Below, one piece after another: positions 8,100 through 16,109 of a stretch of DNA of 51,462 bases. A program made the translations under genes and the position numbers. The notes under the pieces are model-generated. The model had not been told where the DNA came from. It saw nothing but the letters and a program-made list of their open reading frames with translations, and did not search any database. The stretch spans positions 1-51,462 of the forward strand of contig CAJUQT010000028.1 of the NCBI GenBank assembly GCA_910588225.1, given 5' to 3'. Numbering within the stretch: position 1 is the stretch's first letter; each line of letters begins with the position of its first letter. The stretch comes from an uncultured Acetatifactor sp. GTDB taxonomy: Bacteria; Bacillota; Clostridia; Lachnospirales; Lachnospiraceae.

Positions 8100-10547
8100 T
8101 TATCTCAATTTCATCTGTCTCAGCTTCCGCTTACGCACAACACCGCCTGCCTCCGCCTCTTTTCCGGCCGCTTCCGCTTCTCTTCGCTCCCGTTCTTCCG
8201 CTTCCCTCTTCGCCGCCTCCTCCGCTCTTCTGGCTGCTTCCTCCGCTTCTCTTCGCTCCCGTTCTTCCGCTTCCCTCTTCGCTGCCTCCTCCGCTCTTCT
8301 GGCTGCTTCCTCCGCCTCCTGCCGCAGCTCTGCAGCCGAATATCCCTCTGACGCAGCCGCCATCAGAAAAGCTTCCTCTGATGCCGTTTCCGCCACAGTA
8401 TATATTTCATTCCGCAGTGCTTCGTCCGCACTTCTCCACTTCTCGTATTTCTCCTGTATCTCTTCCTGTGTGAAAACGGCGCGCTGCATCGCCACCTCAA
8501 TCCAAATGTTCCGATACTTTACAGAATTCTGATGCCTCTCCTTTTCCAGAGCATTTATCTGCTCCGCTGCCGCCCGCTGTGGGTATTCTTCCAGTATGCC
8601 AAGGTCAATTCCATCCGCCAGTTCTTTCCCTGTAAAGCTTCCCAGCTCCGCTTCTCCCACCGTTATATGGAAAACGGTATCCTCGGAAAAGCATTTCACC
8701 TGAAAAAGATTCTTGTACAGCATATCCCCTGCTTCAGAAAAAGCACGGAATCTCCGCATGTCTTTATCCGCTGCCGCAGGCAGTGCATCCGGCTTCCAGG
8801 TCCAGCATATTCCCTTCTCTCCACGATAGAAATCGGTAACCTCTCCACGGACAGTCTGCACATTCCCTTCCTGCGACACATACAATTCCGACAAAGGATT
8901 ATTTCCTGCCCCCTGTGCCTGGAGAATGTAATATACAATCAGCCTGTGCCCCAGAGCATTGGGATGAATGCAGTCTGCGGTCAGCGTATTCCCCCTGCTT
9001 TCTTTCTGCATTTCCTCAGTCAGTCTAAGCATGGGCGTGTGGATATCCAGATAATGCACACCCCACTCCTCCGCCTTTGGTTCCAATCCGGCCATATAGC
9101 CTATCAGCATATCCTCATAGGTCCAGCGCAGATTTCCGTTCTTATCACGGTTCAGGGTACAATTCTCATCGCATATTGGCGGAGAGAGAATCAGAATATC
9201 CTCCCCCTTCAGCCCGTCGTTCTTCAGCCGCTCTACCAGTTCTCCCATATCGGCAATGTATTCTTCTGCAGGCACTCCCAGAATGGCTTCGTTGGTTCCC
9301 AGCATAATCACAGCTTTATTGAGTCCCTGAAACGCAGGATCCCGGTCATAAATGTTCAGTACATCCGCAGCCTTGTATCCGCCTGTCCCCACATTGCGGA
9401 ACTCTGTCCTCTGTCCGGGAAAACGACTCAGATAATATTCTTCCAGTATCTCCATATAACTCAAAGTATCATATGTCACATGGGTAATACTGTCTCCGAT
9501 AAATCCCACAACATCGCCGTCTTCATAAAATGAGAATGATTCCGGCGACGCCGAGACATCCTCCTTCATGCCCATCCAAAAGCATACTGCAAAAAGTATA
9601 ATACAGAACCATTCCGTCAGTCGAAGCTGTCCTTCTCTCAGGGACTTCATCTTTCGCTGGCTTATTCTGTCTTCCTCTGTCAATGACCCGCACAATATAG
9701 GCGAAAACGGATCGTATCTGTCCTGATTGCGCAGTACATTCTCCTGACTGTAATTGGCATAGCAATATCGGCAGCCGTTTTTGCATGTATTATAAGTGCC
9801 GATTTCCACACTTTCCACACATCCGCACTCCGGTCGTTGATTCTTATCCTTCTCCGCTTTTATCCTGCATCCTATCATATCCTCAATCACCTTTTTATCA
9901 ATACAGCAATTATGTTCTATCCCACATTCCGATAAGTCTATCCTTTCCGCACAGCTACCCACCGTCATACCGTTTGCCCGGGCAACTTCACTGATTTCCC
10001 GTGAAAAATCCATCAATGCGGCATCACCCAGTTCATAAACCCCCATCGCCTCCATGCTCTTTTTCGTTTTCCCATAGTTGTCCACAAAACTGATGACGCA
10101 TCTGTCAGTATACCCCCTTAATGCCAGAGACATCCGCCAGAACATTTCCAGGTGATACTTCGGCGTATATCTGTCCGTAAAAAGGATGGGGTCATATCTC
10201 CAGATGACTCTGTCCCTTCCAATCTTTTCGGACAGCCTCTGAAAAACCGGTATCATTTTCTCCTCTTTCGCCGGAACATTAGCTTCCACATCTCTGCCAT
10301 AGCAGGTCAGTGTAAACTGAAAATAATAATGATATGCGGACAGCTCGTCCAGCCGTTCCAACATGGGCTCCGGATTCTTCGTCCAGAATACAATACAGTC
10401 CACCACTTCCGGTGAAAGCGTTATCCTGCTGACCTGCCTTCTGTTCATGGGGTTGCGCACGTACACGAAGCCCTCTCTGATCCGATGATAAAACCACTCG
10501 GAATAATAGTTGGGAATATCGGTTCTGCGGCTTACACTTAAAATCAT
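8100..10547 (-). CDS. DUF1848 (radical-SAM-like) / SGNH hydrolase fusion with charged helical tail
   Basis: An 815-residue reading frame with three parts. Residues 1-~308 are a full-length DUF1848 protein, starting ILSVSRRTDIP and carrying C255-x3-C259-x2-C262, the radical-SAM cluster spacing, plus other cysteines near 198-243. Residues ~313-327 are hydrophobic (FCIILFAVCFW). Residues ~348-545 are an SGNH/GDSL hydrolase: GDSITH (351), GTNE (417) and D525-x2-H528 in ADCIHPN. The end (~730-800) is a charged helix containing two copies of a 23-residue repeat rich in E, A and R. DUF1848 normally ends about where residue 308 lies, so this looks like a read-through fusion of a cytoplasmic FeS protein with a secreted esterase. 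M300 (9650) could be a separate start for the hydrolase with a signal peptide, but it has no good ribosome binding site. Confidence 0.8.
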   Translation of the reverse strand: MILSVSRRTDIPNYYSEWFYHRIREGFVYVRNPMNRRQVSRITLSPEVVDCIVFWTKNPEPMLERLDELSAYHYYFQFTLTCYGRDVEANVPAKEEKMIPVFQRLSEKIGRDRVIWRYDPILFTDRYTPKYHLEMFWRMSLALRGYTDRCVISFVDNYGKTKKSMEAMGVYELGDAALMDFSREISEVARANGMTVGSCAERIDLSECGIEHNCCIDKKVIEDMIGCRIKAEKDKNQRPECGCVESVEIGTYNTCKNGCRYCYANYSQENVLRNQDRYDPFSPILCGSLTEEDRISQRKMKSLREGQLRLTEWFCIILFAVCFWMGMKEDVSASPESFSFYEDGDVVGFIGDSITHVTYDTLSYMEILEEYYLSRFPGQRTEFRNVGTGGYKAADVLNIYDRDPAFQGLNKAVIMLGTNEAILGVPAEEYIADMGELVERLKNDGLKGEDILILSPPICDENCTLNRDKNGNLRWTYEDMLIGYMAGLEPKAEEWGVHYLDIHTPMLRLTEEMQKESRGNTLTADCIHPNALGHRLIVYYILQAQGAGNNPLSELYVSQEGNVQTVRGEVTDFYRGEKGICWTWKPDALPAAADKDMRRFRAFSEAGDMLYKNLFQVKCFSEDTVFHITVGEAELGSFTGKELADGIDLGILEEYPQRAAAEQINALEKERHQNSVKYRNIWIEVAMQRAVFTQEEIQEKYEKWRSADEALRNEIYTVAETASEEAFLMAAASEGYSAAELRQEAEEAARRAEEAAKREAEERERREAEEAARRAEEAAKREAEERERREAEAAGKEAEAGGVVRKRKLRQMKLR

Positions 10548-10585
10548 CTGTCTGTCACCTCTGATCTGATTTCACATCAGGCTTT

Positions 10586-10624
10586 AAAAATGCCGGAGCA
10601 AGCCACATTACGACCTGTCCGGCA
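10586..10624 (-). terminator. Terminator of the glutamate dehydrogenase gene
   Basis: On the minus strand TGCCGGA (10618-10624) pairs with TCCGGCA (10591-10597), followed by TTTTTAAA. Confidence 0.75.
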
Positions 10625-10660
10625 CCTTTCATTCTTCTATTCCACGCACTGCTGCTTTCC

Positions 10661-12004
10661 TTATACAATCCCCTGCGCCGTCATGGCCTCCGCCACCTTC
10701 AGGAAGCCTGCTATGTTGGCACCTGCCACATAGTTTCCTTCCATGCCGTATTTCTTCGCGGCATCATCCAGGCTGTGGAAAATGTTCACCATAATCTTCT
10801 GCAGCTTGGAATCCACTTCCTCAAAGGTCCAGCTTAAACGTTCGCTGTTCTGGCTCATCTCCAATGCGGAAGTAGCCACACCGCCTGCGTTGGACGCCTT
10901 TCCGGGGCAGAACAGCACGCCGTTTTTCTGCAAATACTCTGTGGCGTCCATGGTGGTAGGCATATTCGCCCCTTCGGCAACGGCAAAGCAGCCGTTGGCA
11001 ACCAGATTCTTCGCATCTTCCAGATGCAGCTCATTCTGTGTGGCACAGGGCAGTGCCACATCACATTTCACTGTCCATACATTGCTTCCTGCGGTGCATT
11101 CATGATACTGCGCACCAGGTCTGGCTGCCGCATACTCCGTCAGTCTGGCTCTCTTCACTTCCTTGACTTCCTTCAGCAGAGCCACATCGATTCCCTCGGG
11201 ATCATAAATCCAGCCGGTGGAATCAGAACAGGTCACTGGCTTCGCACCAAGCTGCCATGTCTTCTGAATCGCATAAATAGCCACATTTCCGGCTCCAGAT
11301 ACCACAACGGTCTTGCCCTTCATATCCTTGCCGTTGCATTTCAGCATCTCCTCCGTCAAATACAGCAGGCCGTAACCTGTCGCCTCCGTTCTCGCCAGAG
11401 ACCCGCCGTAGGTAAGCCCCTTTCCTGTGAGAACGCCCTCATACAGCCCTGTCAGCCGCTTATACTGACCGTACATATAACCGATCTCTCTGGCACCGGT
11501 TCCGATATCCCCCGCCGGGACATCAGTATCAGCTCCGATATATTTATGTAATTCATTGATAAAGCTCTGGCAGAACGCCATCACCTCTCTGTCTGATTTC
11601 CCCTTAGGGTCAAAGTCCGAACCGCCCTTGCCGCCGCCGATGGGAAGGCCCGTGAGAGAATTCTTGAAAATCTGCTCAAACCCAAGGAACTTGATAATGC
11701 CCAGGTTTACACTGGGATGCAGGCGCAAACCTCCTTTATAAGGTCCTATGGCAGAATTGAACTGTACACGGAAGCCGTTGTTCACCTGCACCTGCCCCTT
11801 GTCATCCACCCAGGGAACACGGAACAGAAGCTGACGCTCAGGCGTTACCAGCCTCTCCAGAAGCGCATCCCTGCGATACTGCTCCTCATTTGCCTCAATC
11901 ACAACACGAAGGGACTCCAGAACCTCTTTTACGGCCTGATGAAATTCCGGCTGTGCAGGATTTTTTGCCACTACCAGATCAAATACCTCGTCAACATATG
12001 ACAT
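10661..12004 (-). CDS. gdhA: Glutamate dehydrogenase, NADP type
   Basis: A 447-residue hexameric-type glutamate dehydrogenase that interconverts 2-oxoglutarate plus ammonia and glutamate. Visible family motifs: the PYKGGLRLHPSVN substrate loop, the FLGFEQIFKNSLTGLPIGGGKGGSDF stretch in two parts with the catalytic lysine (LPIGGGKGGSDFDPKGKSD), DVPAGDIGTGAREIGYM, and the nucleotide-binding GAGNVA followed by SDSTGWI, which resembles NADP-preferring clostridial enzymes. AGGAGG lies 7 bases before the ATG. It is a single gene with its own promoter and terminator. Confidence 0.97.
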   Translation of the reverse strand: MSYVDEVFDLVVAKNPAQPEFHQAVKEVLESLRVVIEANEEQYRRDALLERLVTPERQLLFRVPWVDDKGQVQVNNGFRVQFNSAIGPYKGGLRLHPSVNLGIIKFLGFEQIFKNSLTGLPIGGGKGGSDFDPKGKSDREVMAFCQSFINELHKYIGADTDVPAGDIGTGAREIGYMYGQYKRLTGLYEGVLTGKGLTYGGSLARTEATGYGLLYLTEEMLKCNGKDMKGKTVVVSGAGNVAIYAIQKTWQLGAKPVTCSDSTGWIYDPEGIDVALLKEVKEVKRARLTEYAAARPGAQYHECTAGSNVWTVKCDVALPCATQNELHLEDAKNLVANGCFAVAEGANMPTTMDATEYLQKNGVLFCPGKASNAGGVATSALEMSQNSERLSWTFEEVDSKLQKIMVNIFHSLDDAAKKYGMEGNYVAGANIAGFLKVAEAMTAQGIV

Positions 12005-12055
12005 TTTATTTCCTCCTTTATCTCCTATGCCTTACCACTACTGTTGTCCACAAAT

Positions 12056-12084
12056 ATTATACCTCCTGCGGACAGATTTCTCAA
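12056..12084 (-). promoter_or_regulatory. Promoter of gdhA
   Basis: TTGAGA (12079-12084), exactly 17 bases, then TATAAT (12056-12061) on the minus strand, about 50 bases before the start codon. Confidence 0.8.
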
Positions 12085-12174
12085 CATGCTTTAATTCACT
12101 AAATCGTAAAAGTATTTTGCAGTTTTCTAAGCAATTTGCACAACACAACTTACTGAAAACCGTAAACTGTCCCC

Positions 12175-12606
12175 TCAGAGATACTTTTTCAGATTTTTAA
12201 TATTTTTTTCTTCCAGTCCTATCAGCTGCTGCGCCAGCGATACCGGATGTTCTCCGGCATTCTCGTTGTGTCTGAGCACCTTCTCCAGTTCCAGGATTCC
12301 GTTGTTATTCTCCCTTATCATCATCTCCGCCAGACGTCCTGTGCTGGTGTTCAGCATGGTATGATAGTGAATCCCTGTCTTCTGCATGGCGTCAGACAAT
12401 GCACTGCTCCGATAGAGCTCCGCTTTGCCATCTATCAGCTGTCTGGACGCTTCATTATAAATCTCCGCATACTCCAGGGACTGTCTTGCTATCTGCAGTG
12501 CCAGATCATCGTCGTATGCCTTAGCCGCAATGGTGTCGATGGCTTTCATAGCCATATCCGTATTCTTCTGAATCTCCCGATAAACAGCCGCTTCCTGTGA
12601 TTTCAT
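12175..12606 (-). CDS. Hypothetical all-helical protein
   Basis: A 143-residue protein that I do not recognise. It reads as four amphipathic helices without a signal peptide, membrane segment or cysteines; a four-helix bundle of ferritin-like shape is plausible. Histidines lie at the KTGIHYHTM segment and in LRHNENAGEHP, but no clear metal-binding ExxH pattern is present. GGGAGGGA precedes the ATG. It lies between gdhA (promoter region) and the terminator of the SH3b protein gene, so it is probably transcribed alone. Confidence 0.65.
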   Translation of the reverse strand: MKSQEAAVYREIQKNTDMAMKAIDTIAAKAYDDDLALQIARQSLEYAEIYNEASRQLIDGKAELYRSSALSDAMQKTGIHYHTMLNTSTGRLAEMMIRENNNGILELEKVLRHNENAGEHPVSLAQQLIGLEEKNIKNLKKYL

Positions 12607-12630
12607 CTCTCATTCCCTCCCGGCGTACAT

Positions 12631-12675
12631 AAAAAAGCCTCTTACAGATAATAAAATATTCTCTGTAAAAGGCTT
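12631..12675 (-). terminator. Terminator of the SH3b protein gene
   Basis: On the minus strand the arm at 12662-12675 (AAGCCTTTTACAGA) pairs with the arm at 12635-12648, one mismatch, followed by TTTTTTATG. Confidence 0.8.
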
Positions 12676-12809
12676 CCCTGATTTTCATTTTTTATGCATA
12701 TCCATGGCATCGACAGTGCAGCCGTCCAAACAGCCCTGTCCCTGCTATAACCGCACCACGTAACTATTCAGACAGAACGCTGCGCTGTTACCGCATGACA
12801 CGTACAGCT

Positions 12810-14051
12810 TTACTGCGTCACATACTCGGCCTTCACATATCCGACTTTTCCGTTATAATTCACCTTACACCACTCATTTTCATTGGCCAAAAGCTCCAGA
12901 GAATCTCCTCCTGCCAGAAGCCCCAGACGTTCCGCATCTTCACTGGCAGCCGCGCGGACATTGATATTCGTGGTAGCTGTCACCGTACCGATAGCGGTCT
13001 GTCCTTCCGCACTCTCTTCCATCTGCAGGAACTCGGACTTAATATAGCCATCGCTTCCCTCGAAGACAATCTTCGTCCAGCCGTTGACACGCACTTCCTG
13101 TACTTCAACTTTGGTCCCTCCGGCTACCTTGCCCAGCTTATCGGCCTGCTCGCTGTCGGAGCTTCTGACATTGACAGTGGTAGTAGCAGTAGCGTACTGA
13201 GGACCACTCTGCACAGGGGGCTGCTCCGCCTCCGACGGTTCCGGGCTTTCCGGGCTCTCATTGCCCGCCTCCGGATTCTCCCCTTCGTTCCCTTCCTCAG
13301 GCGCCTGTTCAGGAACATTCTGCTCCGCCAGTGTGACGCCGATAGCCGCCTGTACCTGGCTGCCGAATTCACTCATATAAGCCCCAATCTCCGGGTTCTG
13401 GGACAACAAATCATTAAATTCCACTGACACACGGTTATTGAACTCCACCACATCATCCTGAGCGGAAACCGTCACCACATATTCGTTTTCTTCCGCAGTA
13501 AGGTTCTTCCCGTTTTTCATATAAAGCTTTCCGGCATCGTCTCTGCTCACATAGAAAGTCTGCCAGCCCGGCACTTCCTCCTCATGATTCTTGAAGCAAA
13601 GCCGGTAATACACATAAACCAGTGTATCTCCCTCCGCATAACCCGGTTTGGTATAAACCTCCAGCGCCGGAATGTGGTCCAGATACTTCGCCATTTCCGA
13701 ATAGCGCAGCACATCGTTGTCGGACACCTCGTCATACAGAGAAGCCAGCACATCGCTTTCTCCTGTGGCCATGGCATTATAATAAGTAGCTATCAATGTG
13801 TAGAGATCCGAATCTTCGTTGGCCACCAGCGGCACTTCTTTGCTCGTCGGCTCTGGCTCGGCTGCCTGGCTCTCAGGTACGGATGCAGTCTCGGAAGGAA
13901 CCGTTTCCTCCTGCTCATCCTCCTTCGCATTGCCGGCATTCAGGGCGACGGAAACCGTAAACGCCACAACAACAATCACAATTACAGGAAACACGAACTT
14001 GGAATGCTTTACAATATAATCGCGGACGACCTCCATCTTACTCTTCTGCAT
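12810..14051 (-). CDS. Membrane-anchored protein with two SH3b domains
   Basis: A 413-residue surface protein. A single hydrophobic helix at about 17-36 (FVFPVIVIVVVAFTVSV) without a cleavage site points to an N-terminal membrane anchor with the rest outside. Residues ~40-70 are an acidic linker. Residues ~75-260 form an uncharacterised domain. A Pro/Glu-rich linker (about 262-285) leads to two bacterial SH3 (SH3b) repeats, each beginning T-x-NVR or T-x-NIN-VR and ending with a GY-x-K motif. SH3b repeats usually bind peptidoglycan. AAAGGTG precedes the ATG. The function is otherwise unknown. Confidence 0.8.
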   Translation of the reverse strand: MQKSKMEVVRDYIVKHSKFVFPVIVIVVVAFTVSVALNAGNAKEDEQEETVPSETASVPESQAAEPEPTSKEVPLVANEDSDLYTLIATYYNAMATGESDVLASLYDEVSDNDVLRYSEMAKYLDHIPALEVYTKPGYAEGDTLVYVYYRLCFKNHEEEVPGWQTFYVSRDDAGKLYMKNGKNLTAEENEYVVTVSAQDDVVEFNNRVSVEFNDLLSQNPEIGAYMSEFGSQVQAAIGVTLAEQNVPEQAPEEGNEGENPEAGNESPESPEPSEAEQPPVQSGPQYATATTTVNVRSSDSEQADKLGKVAGGTKVEVQEVRVNGWTKIVFEGSDGYIKSEFLQMEESAEGQTAIGTVTATTNINVRAAASEDAERLGLLAGGDSLELLANENEWCKVNYNGKVGYVKAEYVTQ

Positions 14052-14076
14052 ATTCTACACCTTTCCCTTCAAATCC

Positions 14077-14100
14077 AAAGAGCCGCAAGCGGCTCTTTTT
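14077..14100. terminator. Compact hairpin between tRNA-Arg and the SH3b protein gene
   Basis: AAAGAGCCG (14077-14085) and CGGCTCTTT (14090-14098) form a 9-bp stem with a CAAG loop. On the plus strand it runs into T residues; on the minus strand the tail is short. It probably ends the tRNA-Arg transcript. Confidence 0.5.
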
Positions 14101-14129
14101 GAAAAAAACTATTCGGAACAGATACCAGG

Positions 14130-14253
14130 TAATCGAAGTGATGTAAAGTGCATCCGACAGGAATCGAACCTGCATTAAAGGCGTCGGAGGCCTTCGTTCT
14201 ATCCATTAGACTACGGATGCAAATATTACAAAATTGTTACATCACTTCGATTA
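14130..14253. repeat. 17-bp perfect inverted repeat enclosing tRNA-Arg
   Basis: TAATCGAAGTGATGTAA (14130-14146) is the exact reverse complement of 14237-14253. The tRNA gene lies entirely between the arms, so the precursor RNA could close a 17-bp helix around the tRNA. Confidence 0.85.
14149..14220 (-). tRNA. tRNA-Arg (CCG)
   Basis: A 72-nt cloverleaf on the minus strand: acceptor GCATCCG/CGGATGC with discriminator A, anticodon stem AAGGC/GCCTT with loop CTCCGAC (anticodon CCG), and T arm with TTCGATT. CCA is not encoded. A 17-bp inverted repeat flanks the gene. Confidence 0.95.
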
Positions 14254-14309
14254 TAATATCATAAAAAATCTAATATGTCTACACTAAATTTACGGAAATT
14301 TTAAAGAAA

Positions 14310-15224
14310 TTATTTTGAGACAATTTTGATCTGTTTTTCCAGAACATCATAATAATAGAGTTGATCAGAAAGGACCTCTTCCGGAGCCACCTGCGTGCGG
14401 TTTATTTCCATAATCATTTTCCGCAGCGCACTCTCACTGCCGGCGCCGATATCTCTCAGAAAAATCACTTCATGTACGGAGCTGGGAAGAATATAGAAGC
14501 TCTGTCCGCACTCCCCGGCCATCTTCTCCAGGACCCCCGGATAAATCATACACACTGCTCCATAGGTCCGTTTCACATTGCTCAGCACCCTCATTGGCAA
14601 TTCCGGCAGAAGTTCGATTTCAGCTTCCGGCTTCTTCCACGGCGATTCTGTTTCATCTATCTCCCGCAGAATATCCTGCATCGAATAGCTGCTGCAGGGA
14701 TACAGTCTCGGTGTGTTTAACTTCGCCAGTGCCAGCAGCTCCGCAGTGGATGACTTCCACATCTGTACATGAGAATTATTGATGAGAATACTTCCCTCCC
14801 CCAGAACCTTTCCCTGATAAGCATAGTAAAAACAGATTGCCAGGTCAAGGAATTCAATATGCGGCAGCTCCTCAAGCATTTCCCTGTTCTCCTCCCTGTT
14901 AATCAGCCGGTAGCAGATTCGGCCCTTTACCTTTTCAAAAGCCTTAAAATACTCCATATCAATATCCTCGTCCGGCATGCCTTCCCGGTATACTGCGATC
15001 AGTCTGCGTATAATCACGGCAAAGGGCATTCCCTGTTCATAAGCCTCCCAGAAAGCATCCAGATAAATTGTGGGAACCACATTCCTGCTCCTGGGCCGAA
15101 TCAGAAGTCCATGCAGAATGACGCCGTTATTTTTTCGCACCTCCTTAATCTCTACTTTGTAATTACTGCCCAGCTCCCGCTTAAGCACATCCTGAACCTT
15201 TCCTGCAAATGCTTTTATTTCCAT
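14310..15224 (-). CDS. DUF5688 family protein
   Basis: A 304-residue cytoplasmic protein of the DUF5688 type common in Lachnospiraceae. Its N-terminal half contains the usual pattern: a KNNGV-x-LHGL segment, then a P-x-IYLD motif and a Y-x-x-G acidic segment (YEQGMPFAVI, YREGMPDEDID). The C-terminal half has YGAVCMIYPGVLEKMA followed by FYILPSSVHEVIF, also typical. The function is unknown; proteins of this family often sit near peptidase-like or toxin-like genes, but none is here. The start at 15224 is chosen because GAGAGGAG lies 4-5 bases upstream; an in-frame codon at 15260 has no such site. Confidence 0.75.
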   Translation of the reverse strand: MEIKAFAGKVQDVLKRELGSNYKVEIKEVRKNNGVILHGLLIRPRSRNVVPTIYLDAFWEAYEQGMPFAVIIRRLIAVYREGMPDEDIDMEYFKAFEKVKGRICYRLINREENREMLEELPHIEFLDLAICFYYAYQGKVLGEGSILINNSHVQMWKSSTAELLALAKLNTPRLYPCSSYSMQDILREIDETESPWKKPEAEIELLPELPMRVLSNVKRTYGAVCMIYPGVLEKMAGECGQSFYILPSSVHEVIFLRDIGAGSESALRKMIMEINRTQVAPEEVLSDQLYYYDVLEKQIKIVSK

Positions 15225-15324
15225 ACGTCTCCTCTCTTTCGCACTGCTCCCTCTTCTCAAGGAAGAAACGGTGCAAATCCAATCATCGCCGCCCGGGCGG
15301 CAGTTACCTCGAGCTCATTGCACG

Positions 15325-15365
15325 CAAAAAAGGCAATGCAGCCCCTTGGGGATTATCATTGCCTT
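15325..15365 (-). terminator. Terminator of efp
   Basis: On the minus strand AAGGCAATG (15357-15365) and CATTGCCTT (15330-15338) form a 9-bp stem followed by a T run; an inner CCCC/GGGG stem (about 15342-15351) strengthens it. Confidence 0.85.
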
Positions 15366-15402
15366 ACAAGTCTTAACGCATGGAAAGTAAAATGCAGTCC
15401 GA

Positions 15403-15960
15403 TTACACCCGGGAAAGGTATTCACCTGTTCTGGTGTCAATCTTGATCTTGTCGCCCTGGTTTACGAACAGAGGCACGTTAACCTGCGCGCCGGTCTCAA
15501 CCGTGGCGGGCTTGGACGCTCCCGTAGCCGTGTCCCCCTTAAAGCCAGGCTCCGTATCGGTAATCTCCAACTCCACAAAGAGAGGCGGCTCCACGGAAAA
15601 TACACTGCCGTTATGAGAACAGATCTTACACATTTCGTTCTCCTTAACAAACTTCAGAGCATCTCCCACAGCCTCATTGTTCAATGCGATCTGCTCATAA
15701 TTCTCCGTATCCATGAAATAATACAGATCACCGTCGGCATACAGATACTGCATATCTTTTCTATCAATACGCGCCTGAGGGCATTTCTCGGTAGGACGGA
15801 AGGTCTTCTCAACCACACCGCCGTTCTTTACATTCTTCAGCTTGGTTCTGACGAAAGCCGCACCCTTTCCAGGCTTTACATGCTGGAATTCAATAATCTG
15901 GTACACATTATTATCGTACTCAATCGTAATACCATTTCTGAAATCACCTGCAGAAATCAT
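15403..15960 (-). CDS. efp: Elongation factor P
   Basis: A 185-residue, full-length EF-P that rescues ribosomes stalled at polyproline. The three beta-barrel domains are visible: the N-terminal KOW-like domain with the loop HVKPGKGAAF, whose tip lysine K32 is the usual modification site, then two OB domains ending in the conserved GDKIKIDTRTGEYLSR. No lysyl-modification genes (epmA/B type) are nearby. GGAGG precedes the ATG, and a promoter is seen at 16004-16032. Confidence 0.98.
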   Translation of the reverse strand: MISAGDFRNGITIEYDNNVYQIIEFQHVKPGKGAAFVRTKLKNVKNGGVVEKTFRPTEKCPQARIDRKDMQYLYADGDLYYFMDTENYEQIALNNEAVGDALKFVKENEMCKICSHNGSVFSVEPPLFVELEITDTEPGFKGDTATGASKPATVETGAQVNVPLFVNQGDKIKIDTRTGEYLSRV

Positions 15961-16003
15961 ATTATATTCCTCCTAATTTTGTTCACAAATATAATTCTCC
16001 AAT

Positions 16004-16032
16004 AGTTTAATATAAATATGTACAAATTTCAA
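16004..16032 (-). promoter_or_regulatory. Candidate promoter of efp
   Basis: TTGAAA (16027-16032), 17 bases, TAAACT (16004-16009) on the minus strand. Confidence 0.5.
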
Positions 16033-16109
16033 CTGTTTTTGAAAAGAATTTGAAAAATATTGGAAAATCCAGCCAAAGCCGGCGTCCTCTTCTGTCCGAA
16101 AGCAGCTTA

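Noticed and set aside
12005..12174. Riboswitch upstream of gdhA
   Set aside because: The leader is only about 50 nt long from the promoter to the ATG and has no riboswitch-like structure.
12810..14051. SH3b protein as a cell-wall hydrolase
   Set aside because: Two SH3b repeats are clear, but I see no amidase, NlpC/P60 or lysozyme catalytic motif.
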